Source: Streptomyces sp. F63
Lineage (GTDB): Bacteria > Actinomycetota > Actinomycetes > Streptomycetales > Streptomycetaceae
Direction: 5' to 3'
DNA length: 64,000 nt
Assembly: GCF_018070345.1 (NCBI RefSeq)
Contig: NZ_JAGPXX010000007.1
Span: forward strand, 124,001 to 188,000
The translations under genes and the position numbers were made by a program. Under the pieces are notes generated by a model that was given only the letters and a program-made list of their open reading frames with translations, was not told the DNA's origin and searched no databases. The first letter of the stretch is position 1. Every line of letters begins with the position of its first letter. Of this stretch, positions 16,783 to 25,583 are shown in pieces.

Positions 16783-18494
16783 GCCTCTCTCCCCCGCGGC
16801 GCGGCGGTACGGGTGGCGGCCGGGCGCGACTCCGGGCGCCCGCCGACGAGGTCCGCCTTCAGCACACCGTCCGCGTACCGCTTGCGCAGCTCCTTCTTGT
16901 CGAACTTGCCGACCGAGGTCTTGGGCACCTCCGCCAGCACGACCCAGCGCTCCGGGAGCTGCCACGCCGCGACCTTCCCGGCGAGGAAGCCGCGCAGCTC
17001 CTCGGGCCCGGCCGTGCCGCCCTCCCGGAGCACGACCGTGGCCAGGGGACGCTCGCCCCACTTGTCGTCGGGGACACCGACCACGGCGGCCTCGGCCACG
17101 CCGGGGTGCGCCATGAGGTGGTTCTCCAGCTCGACGGAGGAGATCCACTCCCCGCCGGACTTGATCACGTCCTTGACCCGGTCGGTGAGGGTGAGGAAGC
17201 CGTCCGGGGTGATCGTTCCCACATCGCCGGTGCGCAGCCAGCCGTCGTGGAACTTCTCCGGGTCGTCGTCGAGGTAGTACGAGCCGGTGATCCACGGGCC
17301 GCGGACCTCCAGCTCGCCGACGCTCTTCCCGTCCCAGGGCAGCTCGGACCCGTCCAGGCCGGTCAGCCGCGCCTCCACCGGAGCCGGGAACCGGCCCTGG
17401 CTGAGCCGGTGGCGCCAGGCCTCCTCGCCCTCGGCCCCCTCCGGCTCACGGGCCAGCGCGCCCAGCGGCGACACCTCGGTCATGCCCCAGGCGTGCAGCA
17501 GCCGGATGCCCAGCTCCTCCTCGTAGGTGCGCATCAGCGAGGGCGGGCAGGAGGAACCGCCCACGACGGCCTCCTCCATGCTGGAGATGTCGGCCTCGGG
17601 GTGCTGCTGGACGTGCGTGGCCAGGCCCTGCCACACCGTGGGCACACCGGCTCCCTTGTTCGGCCGGGAGGCGGCGATGAACTCCGCGAGGGGCGCCGGG
17701 GCCAGGAACCGGTCCGGCATGGCGAGCGAGGCGCCGGTCAGGAACGCCGCGTACGGCAGGCCCCAGGCCTGGGCGTGGAACTGCGGGACGATGACCAGGA
17801 GGCGGTCCCGGCCGGAGATGTCCATGGTGTCGGGCAGGCTGATGCCCAGGGAGTGCAGGTACAGCGACCGGTGGCTGTAGACGACGCCTTTGGGGTGACC
17901 CGTGGTGCCGGAGGTGTAGCACATGCCCGCCGCCCGGCGCTCGTCCAGGTCCGGCCAGTCATAGGTCCCGGGCAGGCCCTCCAGCAGCCGCGCGTAGTCG
18001 TGCACGGTCACCCCGGCGCCGGACAGGGCCGAGGTGTCCCCCTCGCCGTTGACGACGACATGCCGCACGGTGCGCATCTCCGGCAGCAGCGGGGCGAAGA
18101 CCGGCAGCAGCGAGGCGTCGACGATGACGACGGTGTCCTCCGCGTGGTTGGCGATATACGTGAGCTGCTCGGGGAAGAGACGGATGTTCAGCGGGTGGAT
18201 CACGGCGCCCATGGCGGGCACGGCGAGATATGCCTCCACGTGCTCCTGGTTGTTCCACATGAAGGTGGCGACCCGGTCGCCCTCCCGCACGCCGAGGGCG
18301 GACAGGGCGTGGGCGAGCCGGGCCGCGTTCCGGCCCACCTGCGCATACGTGGCGCTCCTGGTGCCGGTCCCGGTGGCAGTGGCGGTGGCAGTGATCACCT
18401 CGCTGCCGCCGTGCAGTCGCGTGCCGTTCTCCAGCAGCCTGCGGATCAGCAGCGGGACGTCCTGCATGGTGCTGGTGACGAGGGGATTGGGCAT
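16779..18494 (-). CDS. AMP-binding acyl-CoA ligase
   Basis: 571 aa from the ATG at 18494 (GAGGA upstream; the longer in-frame start is less likely). The ANL-superfamily P-loop YTSGTTGHPKG, the A5-type WGMTEVSPLG, LRTGDVG and the C-terminal catalytic Lys context KTSVGKFDKKELR are all present. These enzymes adenylate a carboxylic acid and form its CoA thioester; similarity is to medium/long-chain fatty-acid ligases. It is first in a leftward operon with DUF485 and the symporter, suggesting uptake and activation of an organic acid. A TATATGTGTR-type low-complexity stretch (about residues 35-46) is specific to this copy. Confidence 0.92.
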   Translation of the reverse strand: MPNPLVTSTMQDVPLLIRRLLENGTRLHGGSEVITATATATGTGTRSATYAQVGRNAARLAHALSALGVREGDRVATFMWNNQEHVEAYLAVPAMGAVIHPLNIRLFPEQLTYIANHAEDTVVIVDASLLPVFAPLLPEMRTVRHVVVNGEGDTSALSGAGVTVHDYARLLEGLPGTYDWPDLDERRAAGMCYTSGTTGHPKGVVYSHRSLYLHSLGISLPDTMDISGRDRLLVIVPQFHAQAWGLPYAAFLTGASLAMPDRFLAPAPLAEFIAASRPNKGAGVPTVWQGLATHVQQHPEADISSMEEAVVGGSSCPPSLMRTYEEELGIRLLHAWGMTEVSPLGALAREPEGAEGEEAWRHRLSQGRFPAPVEARLTGLDGSELPWDGKSVGELEVRGPWITGSYYLDDDPEKFHDGWLRTGDVGTITPDGFLTLTDRVKDVIKSGGEWISSVELENHLMAHPGVAEAAVVGVPDDKWGERPLATVVLREGGTAGPEELRGFLAGKVAAWQLPERWVVLAEVPKTSVGKFDKKELRKRYADGVLKADLVGGRPESRPAATRTAAPRGREA

Positions 18495-18739
18495 GTCCGT
18501 GGGAATCCTCGGCTCGGTGGTGTCGAATCGTGCGGTGGCGTCACGCGGCGTCACGCGTCCGCCGGGGTGGGTGGCGTGATCCTGCGTTCCGGGCCCGCGG
18601 CCGCGTAGCTCCAGGGAGAGGTCTGACTTCGGAGGTCTCCATCCGGAGATGTCTGCCGGCGGGGCTCCGGGTGACGATGTCGTCAGCGGAGGAGAGGGCG
18701 GTGCTCGCTCCTGGTCCGTTCCACGGGGAGCGACTTAGC

Positions 18740-19885
18740 ATGAAAAATGTGGCAGTCAACAAGCGGAATCCGCCGTCGCCGGATCTTCTGTTCGAGCTCA
18801 CCGAGGGCTACAGCCAGGTCCTCGCGCTGCTCGACCAGTCGCTCGCGATGCGCCGGATCGCCGATGACGTGCCCGAGCTCAGCGGCGTCGACGTGGCCTG
18901 GGTGGGCGAACCCGAGGGCGACGGCCAGATCGTGCTGGGCCACTGTGTGAACACGCGGACGCCCGCCGTGAACGGCCTGGTCGTCCCGGCGGGCTGCGGA
19001 CTCGGCGGACAGGTCATGATCCGGCGCCGCCCGCTGTGGGTCAGCGACTACCGCCACTCCGACACCATCACCCACCACTTCAACGCCCAGGCCGAGACGG
19101 AGGGGCTGGGCGCCATGATCGCCGTGCCGGTGTCCCACGAGGGCCGCCTGCTGGGCGTCCTCTACGGGGCCAACCGGGAGACCGCCCCGTTCGGCGACCG
19201 GACGGCGGAGGCCCTCCAGCAGGCCGCCAGCCGGGCCGCGGCCGCCGCCGTGGTCGCGGAGCGGGCCCGCCACGCGGCCGAGGTGGCGGTCCACGAGGAA
19301 CGGCGCCGGCTCGCCCTGGAGCTCCACGACACCGTGGGGGCCATGCTGTTCTCCATCGGCGCCGGCATCCGCACCCTCGTCGACGAACTCCCGGCGGAGG
19401 ACGCCCGGCACGCCCGCCTCAGCGACTTGGAGGACCAGGCCCTCCAGGCCACCGCCGCGCTGCGCGGCTCCCTCGACATGCTGAGCGCGCCACCGGAGCA
19501 GGTCGCCCTCGGCGTCACGCTGCGCGGTGACTGCCGTGCCTTCCAGGAGCGCACGGGGATCATCGCCCGGCTCATCACCGTGACCGAGGTGCCCGGCCTG
19601 TCGTCCGCACAGATCAAGGCGCTGGCCGACGTCACCCGGGAGGCGCTGCTCAACGTCGAGAAGCACGCGCGGGCCCGCTCCGTCGTGGTCAGCGTCTTCA
19701 CGCTGTCCGGGGGCGTGTGCGTGACCATCGCCGACGACGGCGTCGGGTTCCCGCCGGGCGGGCGGGGCTCCGGCGGCCTCGGGCTGTCCACCATGTCGGA
19801 ACGCCTGGAGCGGCTCGGCGGCCGGGCCCACTTCGGCCGCAACGAGGACGGCGGCGTCACCGTCCGGGCGTGGGTGCCGGCGTGA
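18740..19885 (+). CDS. GAF-domain sensor histidine kinase
   Basis: 381 aa from the ATG at 18740, with GGGGAG 9 bases upstream (an earlier ATG at 18677 is possible). A GAF domain spans about 25-170. The HisKA_3 dimerisation/phosphoacceptor helix LALELHDTVG (H at about 196) and a C-terminal HATPase_c (NVEKHARA N-box, DDGVGFPPGG, GGLGLSTM) follow. There is no membrane segment, so it senses a cytoplasmic signal. The last codon overlaps the start of the response-regulator gene (GTGA). It lies divergently beside the acyl-CoA ligase operon and is the probable controller of that operon or of the whole catabolic locus. Confidence 0.92.
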   Translation: MKNVAVNKRNPPSPDLLFELTEGYSQVLALLDQSLAMRRIADDVPELSGVDVAWVGEPEGDGQIVLGHCVNTRTPAVNGLVVPAGCGLGGQVMIRRRPLWVSDYRHSDTITHHFNAQAETEGLGAMIAVPVSHEGRLLGVLYGANRETAPFGDRTAEALQQAASRAAAAAVVAERARHAAEVAVHEERRRLALELHDTVGAMLFSIGAGIRTLVDELPAEDARHARLSDLEDQALQATAALRGSLDMLSAPPEQVALGVTLRGDCRAFQERTGIIARLITVTEVPGLSSAQIKALADVTREALLNVEKHARARSVVVSVFTLSGGVCVTIADDGVGFPPGGRGSGGLGLSTMSERLERLGGRAHFGRNEDGGVTVRAWVPA

Positions 19886-20514
19886 GCGATCCCACTGTCC
19901 GGGTGCTCGTCGTGGACGACCACCCGATCGTCCGCGACGGGGTCGCCCTCGTCCTGGGCACCACCTCCTGGATCACCGTCTCCGGCTACGCCGGCTCCGG
20001 ACGCGAGGCGGTCGTCGAGGTCGAGCGGCTGAAGCCGGACGTCGTCCTGCTCGACCTGCGCCTCCCCGACATGCTCGCCCCCGAGGTGATCCGCGAACTG
20101 CGCTCCCGTGTCCCCGGCGTCAAAGTGGTGATCTTCACCGCCTATCCGGAGCACGCCGCGCTGGAGGACGCGCTGGAGGCCGGGGCGCACGCCGTCGTCG
20201 TCAAGGACGCGGAACGGTCCGACCTCGTGGACGTCATCCGCCGGGTCAACGCCGGTGAACGGGTCGTGCGGACCAGCCCCGACCGCCTCCTGGAGGTCCT
20301 GCTGGCCGGCCGTCTCCAGAAGAGCGGACTGACCCGCCGCGAGTACGAGATCCTGCGCAGGGTGGCGATGGGCGAGACCAACCCGGAGATCGCCGGCGCC
20401 CTCGGACTGACCCGCAACACGGTCAAGACCTATCTTCAGCGGACCCTGGAGAAGCTGGGCGCGCGCAACCGGATCGAGGCGCTGGCCCGCGCCAGTGAGC
20501 GGGGGATCCTCTAG
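19882..20514 (+). CDS. LuxR-family response regulator
   Basis: 210 aa. Receiver domain (about 5-120) with the DDHP acidic pair, phosphoacceptor D at about 58 (VVLLDLRLPD), and conserved T/K (IFTAYPEH, VVVKDAE). A LuxR-type HTH follows at about 140-200 (LTRREYEILRRVAMGETNPEIAGALGLTRNTVKTYLQRTLEKL). The GTG start overlaps the kinase stop by 4 bases, so they form a cognate two-component pair. Confidence 0.93.
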   Translation: MSDPTVRVLVVDDHPIVRDGVALVLGTTSWITVSGYAGSGREAVVEVERLKPDVVLLDLRLPDMLAPEVIRELRSRVPGVKVVIFTAYPEHAALEDALEAGAHAVVVKDAERSDLVDVIRRVNAGERVVRTSPDRLLEVLLAGRLQKSGLTRREYEILRRVAMGETNPEIAGALGLTRNTVKTYLQRTLEKLGARNRIEALARASERGIL

Positions 20515-20713
20515 CGCGGGGCCTCCCTACCCGGTGACCCGGCCGCGCCCGTCCGCGGACGCCGATCGCCTGCGCGGTCGTGCGCCTGCGGGCGAGATCC
20601 CTGATCTCCTCCGGCAGCGCGGCGGCGGCCGGCAGCCGTGGCAGCAGCTCCGGTTCACGCGTCACGGCGCGGAGGACGAGCGCGGCGGTCACCTCGTGGG
20701 CGGGACGGTGCAC

Positions 20714-20811
20714 GCCGCACCGCGGAGTCTCAGACGGTACGGTTCGGCGCCCCCGGTCGCGACACCTTTCCCGGGCACCGCCCCGCCCCCTGCCGCACCG
20801 CGGAGTCTCAG
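20714..20811. repeat. 20-base direct repeat at aminotransferase 3' end
   Basis: An exact 20-base sequence (GCCGCACCGCGG followed by AGTCTCAG) occurs at 20714-20733 and again at 20792-20811. The second copy includes the stop codon of the leftward aminotransferase gene. The 3' end of the gene appears to have been copied into the 293-base gap before the response regulator. Leftward frames within 20500-20713 also look protein-like (HEVTAALVLRAV), which may be a decayed gene fragment. Confidence 0.75.
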
Positions 20812-22010
20812 CGGAAGACCTTGGCGAGGCGGAGCAGTCCCTCGCGGATCTCCTCCGGGGTGTGGGTCGTGAACGACATCCGCAGCGTCGCCGGGTCCGG
20901 CGGGCCCGCGTGGAACGGGGCCCCGGGAACGTAGGCGACGTCGTGGGCCACGGCTTCGCGGAGGAGGGCCGTCGCGTCGTGGCCGCCGGGGAGCCGGACC
21001 CAGAGGAACATGCCGCCCCCGGGACGGTTCCAGGTGCTGCCGTCCGGAAGGGCGGAGGGCAGCCCGTCGAGCAGGGCGTCGCGGCGGGTGCGGTAGGCGG
21101 CGCGGACACGCGCCAGATGGGCGTCCAGATCGGCGTCGGCCAGGTAACGCGCCGCGGCCGCCTGGTCGACGGTGGAGGAGTGCAGGTCGAGGGCCTGCTT
21201 GGCGATCACGCAGGCGCGGCGCAGCGCCGCGGGGGCGCGAAGCCAGCCGAGCCGCAGACCCGGAGCCATGATCTTGGAGAAGCTGCCGAGCAGGACGGTG
21301 CGGTCGGCGGCCGCGCCGAGGGACGCGATCCACGGCACGGAGCTGCCCTCGAACCGCAGCTCGCCATAGGGGTCGTCCTCCACGATCCACAGGCCGTGGC
21401 GCCGCGCGGTGTCCGCGACGGCCTGCCGGCGCCCGGCGGGCAGCGTGCGGCCGGTGGGGTTCTGGAAGGTGGGGACGAGGTAGAGCGCCTTCGGCCGCTC
21501 GCGGGCCACCCGTTCCTCCAGCGCGTCCGGGTCGACGCCGTCCTCGTCGGAGGGCACCGGTACCACCCGCGCGCCCGCGAGGCCGAAGCACTGCAGTGCC
21601 GCCAGGTAGGTGGGGTCCTCGACGAGCACGGTGTCCCCGGGCTCCAGCAGTGTCGTCGCGAGGAGCGTCAGCGCCTGCTGGGAACCGGCCGTGATCAGCA
21701 GGTCGTCCGGCCCGGTCGGCAGTCCGCGGACTCCGAGCCGGTCCGCGACGGCCGCGCGCAGCGCCGGGTCGCCCTCGGTCGTCGAGTACTGCAGGACGCG
21801 CTGCGGCGCCTCGGCCAGGACGTGGTCGTAGGCGGCCCGCAGCCCTTCGGCGTCGAAGAGCTCCGGCGCCGGCAGCCCGCCCGCGAACGAGATCACCTCG
21901 GGCCGTGCGGTGAGCGCGAGGATCTCGCGCACGGGCGACGAGCCGACCGACGCGGCGCGGCGGGCGAGGGCGGGAGGCGGGGCGGGGGACCGGGCTGCTC
22001 GGCTCGTCAT
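20808..22010 (-). CDS. PLP-dependent aminotransferase (fold type I)
   Basis: 400 aa. Class I/II aminotransferase with the PLP Lys at about K246 (SFSKIMAPGLRLGW), the substrate-binding TFQNPTGRTL and DDPYGELRF segments, and the terminal Arg near TLRMSF. Similar to 2-aminoadipate/aromatic aminotransferases and to the catalytic half of MocR regulators, but it has no HTH domain. The ATG is at 22010. It stands alone on the leftward strand and is divergent from the zinc-binding protein gene. Substrate unknown. Confidence 0.9.
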   Translation of the reverse strand: MTSRAARSPAPPPALARRAASVGSSPVREILALTARPEVISFAGGLPAPELFDAEGLRAAYDHVLAEAPQRVLQYSTTEGDPALRAAVADRLGVRGLPTGPDDLLITAGSQQALTLLATTLLEPGDTVLVEDPTYLAALQCFGLAGARVVPVPSDEDGVDPDALEERVARERPKALYLVPTFQNPTGRTLPAGRRQAVADTARRHGLWIVEDDPYGELRFEGSSVPWIASLGAAADRTVLLGSFSKIMAPGLRLGWLRAPAALRRACVIAKQALDLHSSTVDQAAAARYLADADLDAHLARVRAAYRTRRDALLDGLPSALPDGSTWNRPGGGMFLWVRLPGGHDATALLREAVAHDVAYVPGAPFHAGPPDPATLRMSFTTHTPEEIREGLLRLAKVFR

Positions 22011-22333
22011 GGCCGAAGCGTAGGGGGGATCGGTGTGGTGTACAGCTACTTTCCGGTATGTGGACGGCTTCCGGTTTCCGGCCCCTGGCCCGGGGCCGTC
22101 GCCGGCTCCGGCTCGGGTCCGCGGCGGCTCTCGGTCGCCACCGGTGTCCGGGTTGCCGCCCGGCGTCCGCCCGGCGACCGGCCCGGCGCCCGGTGCGGGC
22201 GCTCCCGCCGCGGGCGGGACCCTTGCCGGGAAAGGGGCCCGGAAGACCCATGTGCCGGGTGGGCGCGCGGGCTACGGTCGCGCGGGTGGGGGAGAGAACG
22301 AGTGGTCGAAACCCCGAGGAGGAGACGGTCCCG
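22011..22333. other. Divergent promoter region
   Basis: 323 bases between the aminotransferase and the DGC-protein gene. No supported gene or strong hairpin. A comparatively AT-rich patch just left of centre (about 22034-22065, TGTACAGCTACTTTCCGG) is the best place for promoters. A GAGGAGGAG ribosome-binding site serves the rightward gene. Confidence 0.45.
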
Positions 22334-22747
22334 GTGAACCGCCGACGTGATCTGCCGCTGGTGTACTCCTGCTCCGGCTGCTCCAGCGCCGCCCAGATGA
22401 CGAACTGGCTCGCCGTTCAGCTCGACCGGCGCGGGATCGCCGAGATGTCCTGCATCGCGGGTGTCGGCGGTGACGTGCCGAGTCTGGTGCGGAAGGCCAC
22501 GAGCGGGCGCCCCGTCATCGCCATCGACGGCTGCGTGCTGCAGTGCGCCCGGAACTGCCTCGCACGGCACGGGGTGACGCCCACCGTGCACCACCTGCTC
22601 AGCGACGACGGGGTGCGCAAGAGGCTCGGTGAGGACTTCGACCCCGAGCAGGCCGAGCGGGTGCTGGCCGGGCTCGTCACCCGGCTCGCTCCGGCACCGG
22701 CGGAAGAGAGGGAATGCGATGCGTACGGTGCGGAAGCCGGCCGGTAG
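22334..22747 (+). CDS. DGC-type putative zinc-binding protein
   Basis: 137 aa from the GTG at 22334, with GAGGAGGAG upstream. It contains YSCSGCSSAAQMTNWLA near the N-terminus (CxxC) and IDGCVLQCARNCL in the middle, a Cys pattern characteristic of the DGC domain (putative zinc-binding) family. Molecular function in this family is not established. The 3' end overlaps the YwiC-like gene by 29 bases, so they form an operon. Members are often found near anaerobic or nitrate-respiration genes, but none are visible here. Confidence 0.8.
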   Translation: MNRRRDLPLVYSCSGCSSAAQMTNWLAVQLDRRGIAEMSCIAGVGGDVPSLVRKATSGRPVIAIDGCVLQCARNCLARHGVTPTVHHLLSDDGVRKRLGEDFDPEQAERVLAGLVTRLAPAPAEERECDAYGAEAGR

Positions 22748-23726
22748 CGCCGGGACGGGCCGGACGGGGAACCCGGGGGCCGTGGTGCCGCGGGACGCGG
22801 ACCCCGCGGCCACGGCCCGCACGGGTACGGCCCCGGAGGGCCGGGCCCGGACAGGGCCGGGCCCGTCGGACCCGGCCAAGGCGGCGGGCTCCACGGCGAG
22901 GCCGGACAGGACCGGGCCGGAGGGAGCGGCGCCGGGCAGGGCGAAGCCGACGGCGGCCCGGCCGGCCCCGGCCGGTTCCGTCCCCGCGCGCCACGGGCCG
23001 CGGCCCCGGCGGAAGAAGCGCGGGCAGTGGGTGCCGCCGCAGCACGGCGCGTGGGCGATGCTCCTGCTGCCGTATCTGGCCGGGCTGCTCACGGCCGGAT
23101 ACGCCTGGCCGGACCTGCCGCTGCTGGTCGCGTGGATCGCCGGCTATCTGCTGTCGTACTTCGCCCTGCTCGCCGTGAAGACGCGCCGCCCCGCCCGCTA
23201 TCGCGACCAGCTCCTCGCCTACGGGCTGACGGCCCTGGCCGCCGGAGCCGTGGTCCTCGCCGCACGACCCCAACTCGTCTTTTACGCACCCGTGTTCGCG
23301 CTGGCGCTCGGCGTCAACGGGTTCTTCGCCTCCCGCCACGACGACCGCGCCCTGGTGAACGGACTGGTCTCCGCCGCGGCCGCGACGCTGATCCTGCCCG
23401 TCGTGGTGAGTGTCGCGGGCGGCTCCCCGTGGGAAGCTGGCGGGACGTTCACCGTCGTCCTGCTCTACCTCGCCGGGACCGTCCTCTTCGTCAAGAGCTG
23501 CATCCGCGAGCGGGGCAACCGGGCGATGTACTCCGCCTCCGCCGCCTTCCATGCGATCGCCCTGGCGGTGGCGGCCTGGATCGCCCCCGTGCACGCCGTG
23601 GTGTTCGGCTGGTACCTGCTCCGTGCCGTCGCCCTGCCCCGGCGCCGGATGACGCCGTTCCGGCTCGGCCTGGTGGAGATCGCCGGCTCGCTGCTGATCC
23701 TGCTCTCGGTGGCCCTGGCGGCCTGA
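22719..23726 (+). CDS. YwiC-like integral membrane protein
   Basis: 335 aa from the ATG at 22719, after GAGAGGGA. The first 100 residues are a Pro/Ala/Arg-rich extension. After that the YwiC-like family begins with QWVPPQHGAWAMLLLPYLAGLL and has about eight hydrophobic segments, with an RPARYRDQLLAYGL loop. The family's activity is unknown; in Bacillus the namesake lies beside nitrate-respiration genes. The long N-terminal extension is atypical, and an internal start is possible. Coupled to the DGC protein. Confidence 0.85.
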   Translation: MRTVRKPAGSAGTGRTGNPGAVVPRDADPAATARTGTAPEGRARTGPGPSDPAKAAGSTARPDRTGPEGAAPGRAKPTAARPAPAGSVPARHGPRPRRKKRGQWVPPQHGAWAMLLLPYLAGLLTAGYAWPDLPLLVAWIAGYLLSYFALLAVKTRRPARYRDQLLAYGLTALAAGAVVLAARPQLVFYAPVFALALGVNGFFASRHDDRALVNGLVSAAAATLILPVVVSVAGGSPWEAGGTFTVVLLYLAGTVLFVKSCIRERGNRAMYSASAAFHAIALAVAAWIAPVHAVVFGWYLLRAVALPRRRMTPFRLGLVEIAGSLLILLSVALAA

Positions 23727-23818
23727 CGGCCGGCACCGGGGCCGCGGCGGTGCGCCTTCGCGTACGGACCCGCGGCGGGCGGGCCGGGTGAGGCGCCCGG
23801 TGGCGGAGGAACCCGGGA

Positions 23819-23847
23819 GGCGGACCGGCGGACCGGCGGACCGGCGG
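23819..23847. repeat. GGCGGACC tandem repeat
   Basis: Three exact copies of GGCGGACC plus a partial fourth (GGCGG), ending directly at the stop codon of the leftward GTP cyclohydrolase gene. It lies in the short gap between two convergent genes. Confidence 0.85.
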
Positions 23848-24525
23848 TCAGGGCTGGGGAGCTGCCGCGCGGTCCAGGTCCATGCTCAGGTCCAGGTGCG
23901 GGAGGTGGTGCCCGAAGCGCTCGCGTTTGGCGACGAGGTACGCCAGATTCTCCTCGCGCGGCGGTATCAGCAGCGGGACCTGCTCGGCGATCCCGATGCC
24001 GTGCCGGAGCAGGGCGTCGCGCTTGAGCGGGTTGTTCGACATCAGGCGGACGGAGCGGACGCCGAGGTCCTGCAGCATCTCCGCCGCCGCCCGGTAGTCG
24101 CGGGCATCGGCCGGGAGGCCGAGGGCGAGGTTCGCCTCCATGGTGTCGAGGCCCTCCGCCTGCAGGGCCATCGCCTTGAGTTTGGCCAGCAGGCCGATGC
24201 CGCGGCCCTCGTGTCCCCGGAGGTAGATGAGCACACCCCTGCCCTCGGCCACGATGGCGCGGAGCGCGGCGGAGAGCTGGTCACCGCACTCGCAGTGCTT
24301 CGAGCCGAAGGCGTCTCCCGTCAGGCACTCCGAATGCAGGCGGGTGAGGGCGCCCTCGCCCTCGATATCGCCGTGGACCAGCGCTATTTGCTCGTCGCCG
24401 CGAATGCGGTCCAGGTAGCCGACGGCGAGGAATTCGCCGTGCTCGGTGGAAAGCTGGACCTGTGCCACACGTTCGACACCGGGAGCGAGAGCACTGTCGC
24501 GGTATGCGACATCACTGTCTGTCAT
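23848..24525 (-). CDS. GTP cyclohydrolase II homolog, possibly formyl-retaining
   Basis: 225 aa. GTP cyclohydrolase II fold with the zinc Cys triad C67, C78, C80 ([16 protein letters not shown]) and the catalytic [20 protein letters not shown] segment. Classical RibA proteins usually carry Tyr where this one has Met (about M119). From memory, in Streptomyces coelicolor a Met at this position diverts the reaction to the formylated pyrimidine (FAPy), so this may be the SCO6655-type paralog and not the riboflavin enzyme. Divergent from the creatininase-family gene that could remove the formyl group. No riboflavin-operon partners (RibH, RibE) are near. Confidence 0.88.
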   Translation of the reverse strand: MTDSDVAYRDSALAPGVERVAQVQLSTEHGEFLAVGYLDRIRGDEQIALVHGDIEGEGALTRLHSECLTGDAFGSKHCECGDQLSAALRAIVAEGRGVLIYLRGHEGRGIGLLAKLKAMALQAEGLDTMEANLALGLPADARDYRAAAEMLQDLGVRSVRLMSNNPLKRDALLRHGIGIAEQVPLLIPPREENLAYLVAKRERFGHHLPHLDLSMDLDRAAAPQP

Positions 24526-24749
24526 GGCTCGATCCTATCGGTAAGACCCTGGCGGTGGAATCGGAAACGGTGAGAAAGTATCAACTGGTTTTGTTGTTCG
24601 TCACGTTCGGTCGTTGGATTCGTGATTTCCGCGTAGGCTGCTCGCGTTGACGGCACGCGGTGTCCGTTCCGTGCGGTGCGGGTCCGTCCCGGACCGGGGT
24701 TCCGCCGCGGCCGTGTGGTGCCGGAGGAATACTGAAAGGGCCGGGAAAC
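24526..24749. promoter_or_regulatory. Divergent promoter region of the pterin-like cluster
   Basis: 224 bases between the leftward cyclohydrolase and rightward creatininase genes, clearly AT-richer in the first 100 bases (e.g. AAAGTATCAACTGGTTTTG near 24574-24592) than its surroundings. It should hold both promoters. No FMN-riboswitch-like sequence was seen. The rightward start has an AAAGGG sequence about 10 bases upstream. Confidence 0.45.
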
Positions 24750-25583
24750 ATGAGTGGTTCGAGGACGGGGCTGCCCGCTTCGGGACTGTTGCCGCTGGAC
24801 ACGACGGAGGACGTGGGGAACCGGGGCGCGGCCGTCGCCGTGCTCCCCGTCGGGAGCTTCGAGCAGCACGGACGCTTCCTTCCCCTGGTCACGGACACGG
24901 TGGTGGCCTGTGCCGTCGCCCAGGAGATCGCGGCCGCGCACCCGGTGCGGCTCCTGCCGCCGGTGACGGTCTCCTGCTCGCACGAGCACGCCGACTGGCC
25001 CGGCACGGTGAGCATTTCCGCCGCCACGCTGTACGCCGTGGTGAAGGACATCGCGGAATCGCTGCGCCGTTCCGGGGTCACCCGGCTGGTACTTGTCAAT
25101 GGGCACGGCGGAAATTATGTGCTGCGCAACGTCGTTCAGGAGTCGGCCGGCAGCGGCACCCGCATGGCGCTTTTCCCCGGCCCGGGCGACTGGGACGCCG
25201 CACGGGAGAGGGCGGGGATGGAGACCTCCTCGCGCAGCGATATGCATGCGGGCGAACTCGAGACCTCCATCCTTCTGCATGCTCATCCGGAGCTCGTGCG
25301 CCCCGGTTATGAGAGTTCTGATTGGCTCTCCGATGACCGTCAGCATTTGCTCACTCTCGGTATGCGGCCTTATACCGGTTCCGGTGTGATCGGCCGGCCC
25401 TCAAGGGCTTCGGCGGAGAAGGGGAAGAAATTGCTGGCCGGGCTTGTGGATTCCTTCGGTGAATACCTTTCGGTGCTGGCTTCCGGGGAATGGGCCGCCG
25501 AGCCGCCGAGTCCGGCGCAGCCCCGGCCCGGTTCCGGGGAACGGTCCGGTGACGGCGCCGGGGCCGGGCGGGGGGCGCTGTGA
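24750..25583 (+). CDS. Creatininase-family hydrolase (FAPy deformylase-like)
   Basis: 277 aa from the ATG at 24750. The creatininase family metal ligands are visible: PVGSFEQHGRFLPLVTDT (E and H, then D), VNGHGGN, and the acidic SDMHAGELETS. The family includes creatinine amidohydrolase and the archaeal deformylase that removes formate from FAPy in flavin/F420 synthesis. Beside a GTP cyclohydrolase of the FAPy type, the deformylase reading is attractive, but it is inference. The last 40 residues are a Pro/Gly tail. Its stop overlaps the RibD-like gene start (GTGA). Confidence 0.85.
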   Translation: MSGSRTGLPASGLLPLDTTEDVGNRGAAVAVLPVGSFEQHGRFLPLVTDTVVACAVAQEIAAAHPVRLLPPVTVSCSHEHADWPGTVSISAATLYAVVKDIAESLRRSGVTRLVLVNGHGGNYVLRNVVQESAGSGTRMALFPGPGDWDAARERAGMETSSRSDMHAGELETSILLHAHPELVRPGYESSDWLSDDRQHLLTLGMRPYTGSGVIGRPSRASAEKGKKLLAGLVDSFGEYLSVLASGEWAAEPPSPAQPRPGSGERSGDGAGAGRGAL

